Shown: one piece after another, positions 44,646 to 52,539 of the stretch
Position numbering within the stretch: the stretch's first letter is position 1
Layout: the number at the start of each line of letters is the position of its first letter
Source: Bacteroides stercoris ATCC 43183
Lineage (GTDB): Bacteria; Bacteroidota; Bacteroidia; Bacteroidales; Bacteroidaceae
NCBI RefSeq assembly: GCF_025147325.1
Contig: NZ_CP102262.1
Span: forward strand, 682,001 to 746,000
Direction: 5' to 3'
Length of the DNA stretch: 64,000 bases
The notes under the pieces: model-generated
Seen by the model: the letters and a program-made list of their open reading frames with translations, nothing else
Database searches by the model: none
Told to the model about the DNA's origin: nothing
Position numbers and translations under genes: made by a program

Positions 44646-46838
44646 ATGAACATAAAGAGAATCGGTAAGGCAATCATGGTATTGCTACTGGCAACACCTG
44701 CTTTATCTTCAATGGAGCTTATGGCACAAGACTTGAAAATGCCCACTCTGGAAGACCTTCTTCCCGGTGGCGCAACCTATCGTATCGCTGAGAACCTGCC
44801 GGGTTTGCAGTGGTGGGGTGACGTATGTATAAAACCCGGCATCGACTCTTTGTTTGCCGTCAATCCCAAAAACGGGAAGGAGACATTGCTCACAACCCGG
44901 GAAAAGGTAAATAAAGTACTCAACTCACTGATAACTCCTACGGAAACAACCGCAACACCCGGCCATAAGGGAAATAAAGTACAGCATTTCTACAATACCG
45001 AGTTTCCATGGCCGGACAAACCGTATATGCTTATCAAATTGCCTGCGAGATACATCGTTTATGATTTCGAGAAAGATGAATTCGTCAAAGGTCTGCCGCA
45101 GGCCGGAGAAAGAAACGGTGCAAACATTGACTATACCCCGGAAGGCGGACACATAGCCTATACCGTTAAGAATAACCTCTTCGTGGACAACAAAGCCGTA
45201 ACCGAAGAACCCGAAGGAATTGTATGCGGGCAGAGCGCACACCGCAATGAATTCGGAATCGGCAAGGGCACCTTCTGGAGTCCTCAAGGAAATCTGCTGG
45301 CCTTTTACCGCATGAACGAAAGCATGGTAACTCCCTATCCGCTGGTGGATATTACTCCCAGAATAGCGCTGGTGGACAAGATACGTTATCCGATGGCAGG
45401 GATGCTCAGCCATCAGGTTACCGTAGGTATCTATAATCCGGACACTCAAAAAACCGTTTACTTGAATACCGGCGATCCTACCAACCGTTATTTCACCAAT
45501 ATCAGTTGGGCGCCCGACGGAAAGAGTCTTTATCTCATAGAGCTGAACCGTGACCAGAATCATGCAAAACTTTGCCGATACAACAGCGAGACCGGCGAAC
45601 TGATGTCCACACTTATCGAAGAAACGCATCCCAAATATGTGGAGCCTCAACAACCCATCCTGTTCCTGACTTGGGATCATACTCAATTTATCTACCAGAG
45701 CCAGAAAGACGGCTACAACCATCTGTATCTCTATAATACGGACGGCAAGCTCATCAAGCAACTGACAAAAGGGGAGTGGCTGGTACAGAACATTTTAGGA
45801 TTCAATGCCAGAAAGAAAGAAGTTATCATCGCTTCTACGGAAGTATCTCCTTTGCAAAGCAACCTGTACAAGGTCAATGTCAATACCGGCAAACGTACTC
45901 CATTGGACAACAGCAAGGGAGTACACAACGGAATACTTTCCGCTTCGGGCAATTATATTATCGACCGGTATTCAACTCCGGATACTCCCCGCAAAATAGA
46001 GATAACCAATACCCAAAACAAGAAAAGTGTCTCTTTGCTCACTGCGAAGAATCCTTATGAAGGCTTTGTCATGCCTGCCATAGAAACCGGTACAATAAAG
46101 GCTGCCGACGGCAAGACCGACTTATATTACCGCCTTGTAAAGCCTGCCGACTTCGACCCGAATAAGAAATATCCTGCAATCGTCTATGTATATGGCGGTC
46201 CTCATGCCCAGATGATTACCAACGGCTGGATGAATGACGCACGCGGCTGGGACATCTATATGGCCAATAAGGGTTATATCATGTTCACGCTCGACAACCG
46301 CGGTAGCAGTAACCGGGGGCTGGAGTTCGAAAACATCACCTTCAGACACTTAGGTATTGAAGAGGGCAAAGACCAGGTAAAAGGAGTGGACTACCTGAAA
46401 AGCCTGCCTTACATAGACAGCAGCCGCATCGGCGTTCACGGCTGGAGTTTCGGCGGACACATGACTACCGCACTCATGCTGCGCTATCCGGAGATTTTCA
46501 AAGTAGGCGTGGCCGGCGGACCGGTCATCGACTGGAAATATTATGAGATAATGTATGGCGAGCGCTATATGGACACCCCGCAGACAAACCCCGAAGGTTA
46601 TGAACAGTGCGACTTGAAGAACCTCGCAGGGCAACTGAAAGGACATCTGCTCATTATCCACGATGACCACGACGACACCTGCGTGCCCCAGCATACGCTT
46701 TCTTTCATGAAAGCATGTGTAGATGCACGCACCTATCCCGATCTGTTTATCTATCCCGGACATAAACACAACGTTTTGGGACGCGACCGCGTACATCTGC
46801 ACGAAAAGATAACCCGATATTTCGAGGATTATTTATAA
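44646..46838 (+). CDS. Exported S9-family peptidase, dipeptidyl-peptidase IV type
   Basis: The 730-residue product has a signal peptide (about residues 1-28) and an N-terminal DPP IV beta-propeller region (about 70-460; SPQGNLLAFYRMNESMVTPYPLVD). The C-terminal alpha/beta hydrolase domain has Ser601 in HGWSFGGHM, Asp676 in HDDTCVPQH and His708 in GHKHN as the expected catalytic triad. VYGGPHAQMITNGW forms part of the oxyanion region. It should remove dipeptides, often X-Pro, from peptide N termini in the periplasm. purD follows 44 bases later in the same direction. Confidence 0.93.
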   Translation: MNIKRIGKAIMVLLLATPALSSMELMAQDLKMPTLEDLLPGGATYRIAENLPGLQWWGDVCIKPGIDSLFAVNPKNGKETLLTTREKVNKVLNSLITPTETTATPGHKGNKVQHFYNTEFPWPDKPYMLIKLPARYIVYDFEKDEFVKGLPQAGERNGANIDYTPEGGHIAYTVKNNLFVDNKAVTEEPEGIVCGQSAHRNEFGIGKGTFWSPQGNLLAFYRMNESMVTPYPLVDITPRIALVDKIRYPMAGMLSHQVTVGIYNPDTQKTVYLNTGDPTNRYFTNISWAPDGKSLYLIELNRDQNHAKLCRYNSETGELMSTLIEETHPKYVEPQQPILFLTWDHTQFIYQSQKDGYNHLYLYNTDGKLIKQLTKGEWLVQNILGFNARKKEVIIASTEVSPLQSNLYKVNVNTGKRTPLDNSKGVHNGILSASGNYIIDRYSTPDTPRKIEITNTQNKKSVSLLTAKNPYEGFVMPAIETGTIKAADGKTDLYYRLVKPADFDPNKKYPAIVYVYGGPHAQMITNGWMNDARGWDIYMANKGYIMFTLDNRGSSNRGLEFENITFRHLGIEEGKDQVKGVDYLKSLPYIDSSRIGVHGWSFGGHMTTALMLRYPEIFKVGVAGGPVIDWKYYEIMYGERYMDTPQTNPEGYEQCDLKNLAGQLKGHLLIIHDDHDDTCVPQHTLSFMKACVDARTYPDLFIYPGHKHNVLGRDRVHLHEKITRYFEDYL

Positions 46839-46882
46839 ACCGGACACATTTTCAACAGTAAACAATTAAACGTATCCATAAA

Positions 46883-48157
46883 ATGAAAGTATTATTGCTT
46901 GGCTCAGGTGGCCGTGAACACGCTTTGGCTTGGAAAATTGCACAAAGCCCCAAAATAGAGAAACTGTATATCGCTCCCGGCAACGCGGGAACAAGTGCAG
47001 TGGGCGAAAATGTAGCCATCAAAGCTACGGACTTCCCCGCCCTCAAGGCTTTTGCCCTTGAACATAAGATTGACATGATTGTAGTGGGTCCCGAAGACCC
47101 GTTGGTACAGGGCATTTTCGACTTCTTCAAAGAAGATGCCGCTACACAGCACATTGCTGTCATCGGTCCTTCTGCAAAAGGTGCGCAATTGGAAGGCAGC
47201 AAAGAATTTGCCAAGGAATTCATGCTGCGCCATCACATCCCTACCGCCCGCTATAAAAGCGTGACTGCTGCAACACTCGAAGAAGGACTTGCTTTTCTCG
47301 AAACGCTCACCGCTCCCTACGTTCTGAAAGCCGATGGCCTGTGCGCCGGTAAAGGCGTGCTGATTCTTCCGACTCTGGAAGAAGCCCGGAAAGAGCTGAA
47401 AGAGATGCTTAGCGGTATGTTCGGCGATGCCAGCGCAACAGTGGTTATCGAAGAATTCCTCAGCGGGATAGAGTGCTCGGTATTTGTCCTGAGCGATGGT
47501 GAGCACTATAAGGTGCTGCCTGTAGCCAAAGACTATAAACGTATCGGAGAAGGTGATAAGGGATTGAACACTGGCGGTATGGGTAGCGTAACACCCGTTC
47601 CGTTTGCCGATGAGGTATTTATGGAAAAGGTGCGCAAACGCATCATAGAGCCTACCATCAACGGACTGCGCGAAGAAGGCATTCTGTACAAAGGTTTCAT
47701 TTTCCTGGGACTTATCAATGTACAGAACGAGCCTATGGTTATCGAATATAATGTACGTATGGGCGACCCGGAAACCGAAAGTGTCATGCTGCGCATCAAG
47801 AGCGACATTGTAGAGCTTTTCGAAGGCGTGCACAAGGTAAACCTCGACACCAAGGCAATGGAACTCGACACGCGCACGGCTGCCTGCGTAATGCTGGTCA
47901 GTGGCGGGTACCCCGAAACGTATCAGAAAGGCTATCCCATGAGCGGCTTTGACTTGGCAGAAACCACGGACAGCATTCTGTTCCATGCCGGTACCGCCGT
48001 AAAAGACGGGCATATCGTCACCAACGGCGGACGCGTCATAGCTGTCTGCTCCTATGGAGAGACAAAAGAAGAGGCTTTGAAAAAGAGTTATAAAGTGGCC
48101 GACATGTTAAGTTTTGAAGGCAAATACTTCCGTCGCGATATCGGATTCGACCTTTAA
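46883..48157 (+). CDS. purD: Phosphoribosylamine-glycine ligase
   Basis: PurD makes glycinamide ribonucleotide in the second step of purine synthesis. The 424-residue ATP-grasp protein begins with [21 protein letters not shown]. It contains [18 protein letters not shown] and the ATP-grasp stretches [16 protein letters not shown] and [34 protein letters not shown] near residue 290 is the metal-binding signature. The length is normal. No other pur gene is adjacent. A membrane-protein gene begins 6 bases after its stop. Confidence 0.95.
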   Translation: MKVLLLGSGGREHALAWKIAQSPKIEKLYIAPGNAGTSAVGENVAIKATDFPALKAFALEHKIDMIVVGPEDPLVQGIFDFFKEDAATQHIAVIGPSAKGAQLEGSKEFAKEFMLRHHIPTARYKSVTAATLEEGLAFLETLTAPYVLKADGLCAGKGVLILPTLEEARKELKEMLSGMFGDASATVVIEEFLSGIECSVFVLSDGEHYKVLPVAKDYKRIGEGDKGLNTGGMGSVTPVPFADEVFMEKVRKRIIEPTINGLREEGILYKGFIFLGLINVQNEPMVIEYNVRMGDPETESVMLRIKSDIVELFEGVHKVNLDTKAMELDTRTAACVMLVSGGYPETYQKGYPMSGFDLAETTDSILFHAGTAVKDGHIVTNGGRVIAVCSYGETKEEALKKSYKVADMLSFEGKYFRRDIGFDL

Positions 48158-48163
48158 CAGTCA

Positions 48164-49159
48164 ATGAGAAGCCAAAGATTCCAAAATCGGGTTACGGCGG
48201 GACGATTTACGCTTCCCGCCGCCATCCTTATATCAGTAGCCTGCTGGATACTGAGCGCTATTCTGTTGCCCGATTTGGAGATACGGAAAGGCAATTACCC
48301 CCTATGGGACATATTCTATAGCTCATGTATTCCAACGTGGGGCACTCGTCTTTTCAGCTTCATCCTGTACTCCGTCATAGGGTATTTTCTTATCGGGCTG
48401 AACAACGCCTTTGCCATCATCCGCATGCGGGCCTCAGTACAGACAGCCATTTATTTCCTGCTGATTTCCGTTTGCCCTACCATGCACATACTGTATGCAG
48501 GAGATTTGGTAGCGGTCACTTTTCTCATTGCTCTGTATTTCCTGTTCAAGAGCTATCAGCAATCCAAATCTGCAAGCTATCTGTTTCACGCATTCGTATT
48601 TATAGGAATGGGGAGTCTGCTTTTTCCGCAACTGATATTCTTTGTTCCCGTATTTTGGATAGGCGCGTATAGCTTCCAGTCCCTGCACCCCAAGAGTTTT
48701 TTCGCTTCGCTTATCGGCTGGAGCGTACCTTATTGGTTTCTATTGGGCTATGCCTATCTATCCGGACACATGGATTTATTCTACCAGCCATTCCTGGAAC
48801 TGGTGAATTTCCGCTCTATCCTATTTGGTTTCCGGCCTTGGGAATTGGCGACAATCGGGTATATACTCCTTTTATATATGGTCAGTTCAAGCCATTGTTT
48901 AATAGCCGGATATGAGGACAAGATACGTACGCGCAGCTATCTGCACTTCCTGATATTCCTGAACTTCTGTATTTTCGTCTATATAGGACTGCAACCCGCT
49001 CTGTATCCCCATCTGTTCTCTCTGCTGCTAATCGGCACCAGTATTCTGATAGGACACTTATTCGTACTGACCAACAGCCGGAGTTCCAACCTGTTCTTCA
49101 TCATTATGCTGGTCGGATTATTTACTTTATTCGGATTCAATCTATGGACGCTTTTATAG
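48164..49159 (+). CDS. Polytopic membrane protein of unknown function
   Basis: The 331-residue product has about nine to ten hydrophobic segments spread along its whole length (for example around residues 18-35, 60-80, 95-125, 140-165, 180-200 and 230-330). It has no soluble domain and no motif I recognise. It follows purD by 6 bases, and its last codons overlap the start of the DedA-like gene by 16 bases, so the three are probably co-transcribed. It resembles integral membrane proteins commonly annotated as hypothetical (DUF6427-like) in Bacteroidota, but I cannot confirm this. Confidence 0.7.
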   Translation: MRSQRFQNRVTAGRFTLPAAILISVACWILSAILLPDLEIRKGNYPLWDIFYSSCIPTWGTRLFSFILYSVIGYFLIGLNNAFAIIRMRASVQTAIYFLLISVCPTMHILYAGDLVAVTFLIALYFLFKSYQQSKSASYLFHAFVFIGMGSLLFPQLIFFVPVFWIGAYSFQSLHPKSFFASLIGWSVPYWFLLGYAYLSGHMDLFYQPFLELVNFRSILFGFRPWELATIGYILLLYMVSSSHCLIAGYEDKIRTRSYLHFLIFLNFCIFVYIGLQPALYPHLFSLLLIGTSILIGHLFVLTNSRSSNLFFIIMLVGLFTLFGFNLWTLL

Positions 49160-49623
49160 ATACACTCATACAACTCCTGATAGACTGGGGATATGCAGGG
49201 CTCTTTATCTCGGCCTTATTGGCGGGAAGCATCATTCCGTTCAGTTCCGAGCTGGTGATGCTGGCACTCGTCAAGGTAGGCTTGAACCCTGCCATCTGTG
49301 TTCTTGCCGCCACACTGGGAAACACAATGGGCGGCATGACCTGCTATTACATGGGACATCTCGGCAAGACGGACTGGATAGAAAAATATTTCAAAGTGAA
49401 GCAAGAAAAAATAGACAAAATGCAGCGTTTCCTGCAAGGTAAAGGAGCGCTCATGGCTTTCTTTGCCTTTCTGCCCTTTATAGGAGAAGCCATTGCCATA
49501 GCACTGGGATTTATGCGCAGCAACGTAATGCTGACTTCCCTTTCCATGTTTACAGGAAAACTGATACGGTACATCGTTATGTTATCGGCTCTTCAAGGCG
49601 CTTTGTCGGTGATGAGTGTTTAG
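49144..49623 (+). CDS. DedA/VTT-family membrane protein (YqaA-like)
   Basis: The 159-residue product is a short DedA/VTT-type membrane protein. It has AGLFISALLAGSIIPFSSELVMLALV, then GNTMGGMTCYYMGHLGK with the G-N-x-x-G motif of YqaA proteins. RFLQGKGALMAFFAFLPFIGEAIAIALGFM corresponds to the FxRxxPxxR-like re-entrant region. Family members take part in lipid translocation or membrane homeostasis. It overlaps the upstream gene by 16 bases. Confidence 0.88.
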   Translation: MDAFIDTLIQLLIDWGYAGLFISALLAGSIIPFSSELVMLALVKVGLNPAICVLAATLGNTMGGMTCYYMGHLGKTDWIEKYFKVKQEKIDKMQRFLQGKGALMAFFAFLPFIGEAIAIALGFMRSNVMLTSLSMFTGKLIRYIVMLSALQGALSVMSV

Positions 49624-49655
49624 CGGTTGGTAATTAATATTTAGTGATTAGCGGG
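49621..49655. repeat. 7-base-period repeat between the DedA-like gene and mnmD
   Basis: Five consecutive heptads start at 49621 with the stop codon itself (TAGCGGT) and include TAGTGAT at 49642 and TAGCGGG at 49649. They fill the whole gap before ATG 49657. The reverse complement of the right arm of the element inside mnmD (50101-50128) has the same heptads (AGTGATT, AGTGGTT). Confidence 0.6.
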
Positions 49656-49656
49656 T

Positions 49657-50364
49657 ATGGAACGGATTATAGAACAGACGGAAGACGGAAGCACCACATT
49701 GTTTGTGCCGGAGTTGAATGAGCATTATCACTCGGTAAAAGGAGCGCGCACAGAATCGCAACATATTTTCATCGACATGGGACTAAAAGCCTCCGCCGCT
49801 ACCTTGCCGCATATCCTTGAAATAGGTTTCGGCACGGGACTGAACGCTCTGCTCACACTGGAAACAGCCGGACTGGAGCAAAGGCCGGTTCACTATACCG
49901 GTATCGAACTTTATCCTCTGTCATGGGAAGAGGTGGATGTTTTACATTATAGCGACAATCCCCTGTTTAAGGAATTACACACGGCACCCTGGCACAAAGA
50001 CGTGAACATTACACCGTACTTCACGTTACACAAGATACAAGGAGACGTAAATAAAGTGATGAGCGACAAGCAGTCAGCGATGAGTGACAGATTACCTGTT
50101 CATCACTCATCGCTAACCACTAATCACTATTTCGACCTTGTCTATTTCGATGCCTTTGCTCCCGAAAAACAGCCGGAAATGTGGAGCGAAGAGCTTTTCC
50201 GGCACATATATGCCGCCATGAACAACAACGGCATACTGACCACATATTGTGCAAAAGGCGTTATCCGCAGGCTTTTGCAAGCCATCGGATTTAGGGTAGA
50301 GCGTCTTCCCGGTCCGCCGGGTGGTAAACGCGAAATACTGCGGGCATCCAAAACAAAGGAATGA
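49657..50364 (+). CDS. mnmD: tRNA mnm5s2U34 methyltransferase MnmD, with an inserted loop
   Basis: MnmD methylates 5-aminomethyl-2-thiouridine at the tRNA wobble position. The 235-residue product has IDMGLKASAATLPHILEIGFGTGLNALLTL (SAM motif I), YTGIELYPLSWEEV, and the signature FDLVYFDAFAPEKQPEMWSEELF with GILTTYCAKGVIRRLLQAIGFRVERLPGPPGGKREILRA. Between GDVNKVM and YFDLVYFDAFAP lies an extra stretch of about 22 residues rich in Ser, His and Thr. It is encoded by the palindromic element at 50056-50128. Homologues I know have only a few residues there. The frame stays open, so the protein is probably still made. Confidence 0.9.
   Translation: MERIIEQTEDGSTTLFVPELNEHYHSVKGARTESQHIFIDMGLKASAATLPHILEIGFGTGLNALLTLETAGLEQRPVHYTGIELYPLSWEEVDVLHYSDNPLFKELHTAPWHKDVNITPYFTLHKIQGDVNKVMSDKQSAMSDRLPVHHSSLTTNHYFDLVYFDAFAPEKQPEMWSEELFRHIYAAMNNNGILTTYCAKGVIRRLLQAIGFRVERLPGPPGGKREILRASKTKE
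50056..50128. repeat. 7-base-period palindromic element inside mnmD
   Basis: The left arm is five heptads of the type GCGATGA/GTGATGA (50056-50090). The right arm is four heptads of the reverse type CATCACT/CATCGCT (50101-50128). AGCGATGAGTGA (50076-50087) and TCACTCATCGCT (50103-50114) are perfect reverse complements with a 15-base loop. It reads through in the mnmD frame. Confidence 0.75.
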
Positions 50365-50435
50365 GCCATACACAAAAAACAAACAAAGTAACGGCCCCAC
50401 AGAGCCACATATACAAAAAACCATAGATAGAATAA

Positions 50436-51344
50436 ATGAAAAAGATATACTTTCTACTACTTACAACTATACTGATAGCTTCCTGCAAACCCGGAAGCAA
50501 AACCAACAATAGGAGCGAAGGAAAACCGGTTATCACCGTTACCCTCGAGCCTCTGCGGTACCTCACTGAAGCCATTGCCGGCGACCGCTTTACGGTAGTC
50601 AGCATGGTTCCCAAGGGCACAAGTCCGGAAACCTATGACCCTACGCCTCAACAGCTCGTAGAGCTTGCACGCAGTAAGGCTTACTTCCGCATCGGCTATA
50701 TCGGTTTCGAGCAGACTTGGACTGACAAGCTGACAGACAACGCTCCTCACCTGCAATTCTTCGATATGTCGCAAGGTGTGGATCTGATTTATGACAACAC
50801 GCATGTTCATCATCACGCAGCCAACGAAAAAGAGCACCAACACGCCATCGGTGTGGAGCCCCATATATGGAACTCGGCCGTCAACGCCCAAATCATCGCA
50901 GGCAATATCTTAAGTGCCTTACGTAATATCGACAAAGGCAACGAAGATTTTTATCTGGAACGCTATAATACTCTTTGCCGGAAGATAGAACATACCGACA
51001 GCCTCATACGGCAAACGCTGGCGACCCCCGGCGCAGACCATGCCTTTATGATTTACCACCCGGCACTCTCTTATTTCGCCCGCGACTACGGATTGCATCA
51101 GATTCCCATCGAAGCCGGTGGCAAAGAACCGTCTCCTGCACATCTGAAAGCCTTGATTGATACCTGCAGCAGCGAAAATGTACATGTCATCTTCGTACAG
51201 CCGGAATTTGACCGCCGCAATGCCGAACTCATCGCCCAACAAACCGGAACCCGGGTTGTTGACATCAATCCCTTATCTTACGATTGGGAAACGGAAATGC
51301 TGAATATAGCCCAAGCGCTGAACCCAATGAAGAACCAAGAATGA
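50436..51344 (+). CDS. Zinc/metal ABC transporter substrate-binding lipoprotein (ZnuA-like)
   Basis: The 302-residue product has a lipoprotein signal (MKKIYFLLLTTILIASC). The mature part follows the cluster A-I/ZnuA fold: VTVTLEPLRYLTEAIAGDRFTVVSMVPKGTSPETYDPTPQQL. A histidine-rich loop (HVHHHAANEKEHQH, about residues 122-135) and GVEPHIWNSAVNA are typical of zinc binders. HPALSYFARDYGL and FVQPEFDRRNAELIAQQTG follow. It delivers Zn2+ (or Mn2+) to an ABC importer. The ATPase gene starts 4 bases later; no permease gene is in the window. Confidence 0.9.
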   Translation: MKKIYFLLLTTILIASCKPGSKTNNRSEGKPVITVTLEPLRYLTEAIAGDRFTVVSMVPKGTSPETYDPTPQQLVELARSKAYFRIGYIGFEQTWTDKLTDNAPHLQFFDMSQGVDLIYDNTHVHHHAANEKEHQHAIGVEPHIWNSAVNAQIIAGNILSALRNIDKGNEDFYLERYNTLCRKIEHTDSLIRQTLATPGADHAFMIYHPALSYFARDYGLHQIPIEAGGKEPSPAHLKALIDTCSSENVHVIFVQPEFDRRNAELIAQQTGTRVVDINPLSYDWETEMLNIAQALNPMKNQE

Positions 51345-51348
51345 AGCA

Positions 51349-52110
51349 ATGAAACCTATTATTGAAATCAAAAACCTCAATGCCGGATACGACGGCCGTA
51401 CAGTACTTCGCGATGTAAACCTCACCGTTTACGACCGGGATTTTCTGGGTATCATCGGTCCGAACGGAGGTGGCAAGACCACTCTTATCAAATGTATTTT
51501 AGGATTGCTCAAACCGCTTTCCGGTGAAATATCTTTCACCTCTTCCCGCACGGCAGGCAACTTACAGCTCACCATGGGCTATCTGCCTCAATACAACAGT
51601 ATAGACCGCAAGTTTCCTATCACCGTCGAAGAGGTGATTCTGTCAGGGCTCAGCAGCAAGAAGTCACTTATTTCGCGTTTTACAAAAGAACATAAAGAAA
51701 AGGCACATCAAGTCATTGTACGCATGGGACTGGAAGGACTGGAAGAACGGGCTATCGGTGCATTGAGCGGCGGACAGCTTCAACGCGCCTTGCTGGGTCG
51801 CGCCATTATTTCCGATCCCGAAGTGGTAATCCTCGACGAACCCAGTACCTATATCGACAAGCGATTTGAGGCACGCCTATACCAATTGTTAGCCGAAATC
51901 AACAAAGATTGCGCCATCATACTCGTCAGCCACGACATAGGTACAGTATTGCAGCAGGTGAAATCCATTGCCTGTGTCAACGAAACACTGGACTACCACC
52001 CCGATACCGGCATTACCGGCGAATGGCTGGAACGCAATTTCAACTGCCCCATAGAACTGCTGGGACATGGAACATTGCCGCACCGGGTACTGGGGGAACA
52101 TCATCATTAA
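51349..52110 (+). CDS. Metal ABC transporter ATP-binding protein (ZnuC-like)
   Basis: The 253-residue ATPase has Walker A GPNGGGKTTLIK (about residues 37-48), the Q-loop MGYLPQYNSID, the signature ALSGGQLQR, Walker B VVILDEPSTYID and the switch His in ILVSHDIG. The C terminus holds a short HHH tail (GEHHH). It pairs with the ZnuA-like lipoprotein. A ZnuB-type permease would be needed for transport and must be elsewhere, because the next gene is 430 bases away and unrelated. Confidence 0.92.
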   Translation: MKPIIEIKNLNAGYDGRTVLRDVNLTVYDRDFLGIIGPNGGGKTTLIKCILGLLKPLSGEISFTSSRTAGNLQLTMGYLPQYNSIDRKFPITVEEVILSGLSSKKSLISRFTKEHKEKAHQVIVRMGLEGLEERAIGALSGGQLQRALLGRAIISDPEVVILDEPSTYIDKRFEARLYQLLAEINKDCAIILVSHDIGTVLQQVKSIACVNETLDYHPDTGITGEWLERNFNCPIELLGHGTLPHRVLGEHHH

Positions 52111-52262
52111 CGGTTACACTCCATAACTGATTTTGCCCTATTTCCTCTCTGACTGTATTTCTCTCATATTGGATACGAAAACCAGTAATGATATTCTCCC
52201 TTAACAGTTTAGCTTCCTCAGCGGTCTTGCATAGTTTACACCCGACAAATATTTAGCGGCAG
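52111..52262. other. Gap after the metal ATPase gene, no feature seen
   Basis: No gene or hairpin is evident. One 22-base segment at 52241-52262 may be an outlying unit of the array that follows. Confidence 0.4.
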
Positions 52263-52393
52263 AAAGTCCGGGAGTTCTCAGACAAAAGACGGGGCATTTT
52301 CTTCAAAAGACCGGGAGTTTTGCACGAAAAGTCTGGGAGTTTTACCCCGAAAGTCCCGGTCTTTTGCGCGGAAAGCTCAGGAGTTTTGAGCAG
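52263..52393. repeat. Six-unit array with 22-base period upstream of the DUF2723 gene
   Basis: AAAG begins units at 52263, 52285, 52306, 52328, 52350 and 52372, with spacings of 22, 21, 22, 22 and 22. Most units continue with a CCGGGAGTTTT-like core (52311, 52333 and others). AAAAGACCGGGA (52305-52316) is the reverse complement of TCCCGGTCTTTT (52354-52365), so some units are inverted relative to each other. The promoter of the next gene lies 90 bases further on. Confidence 0.8.
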
Positions 52394-52482
52394 CCTCTCC
52401 CTTTTTCTATAAAATTCCCCCTATATCTCTAAACCAATCCTAATAATCCGCCTTATTGTCACTTATTTAGAACTGAAATCAT

Positions 52483-52490
52483 TATCTTTG
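52483..52490 (+). promoter_or_regulatory. -7 promoter element of the DUF2723 gene
   Basis: TATCTTTG, exact TAnnTTTG match, 50 bases before ATG 52540. Confidence 0.6.
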
Positions 52491-52539
52491 CGCCCATATA
52501 TGCCGAAATTAAAATAAAACCATAACGAATTTCATCCGA

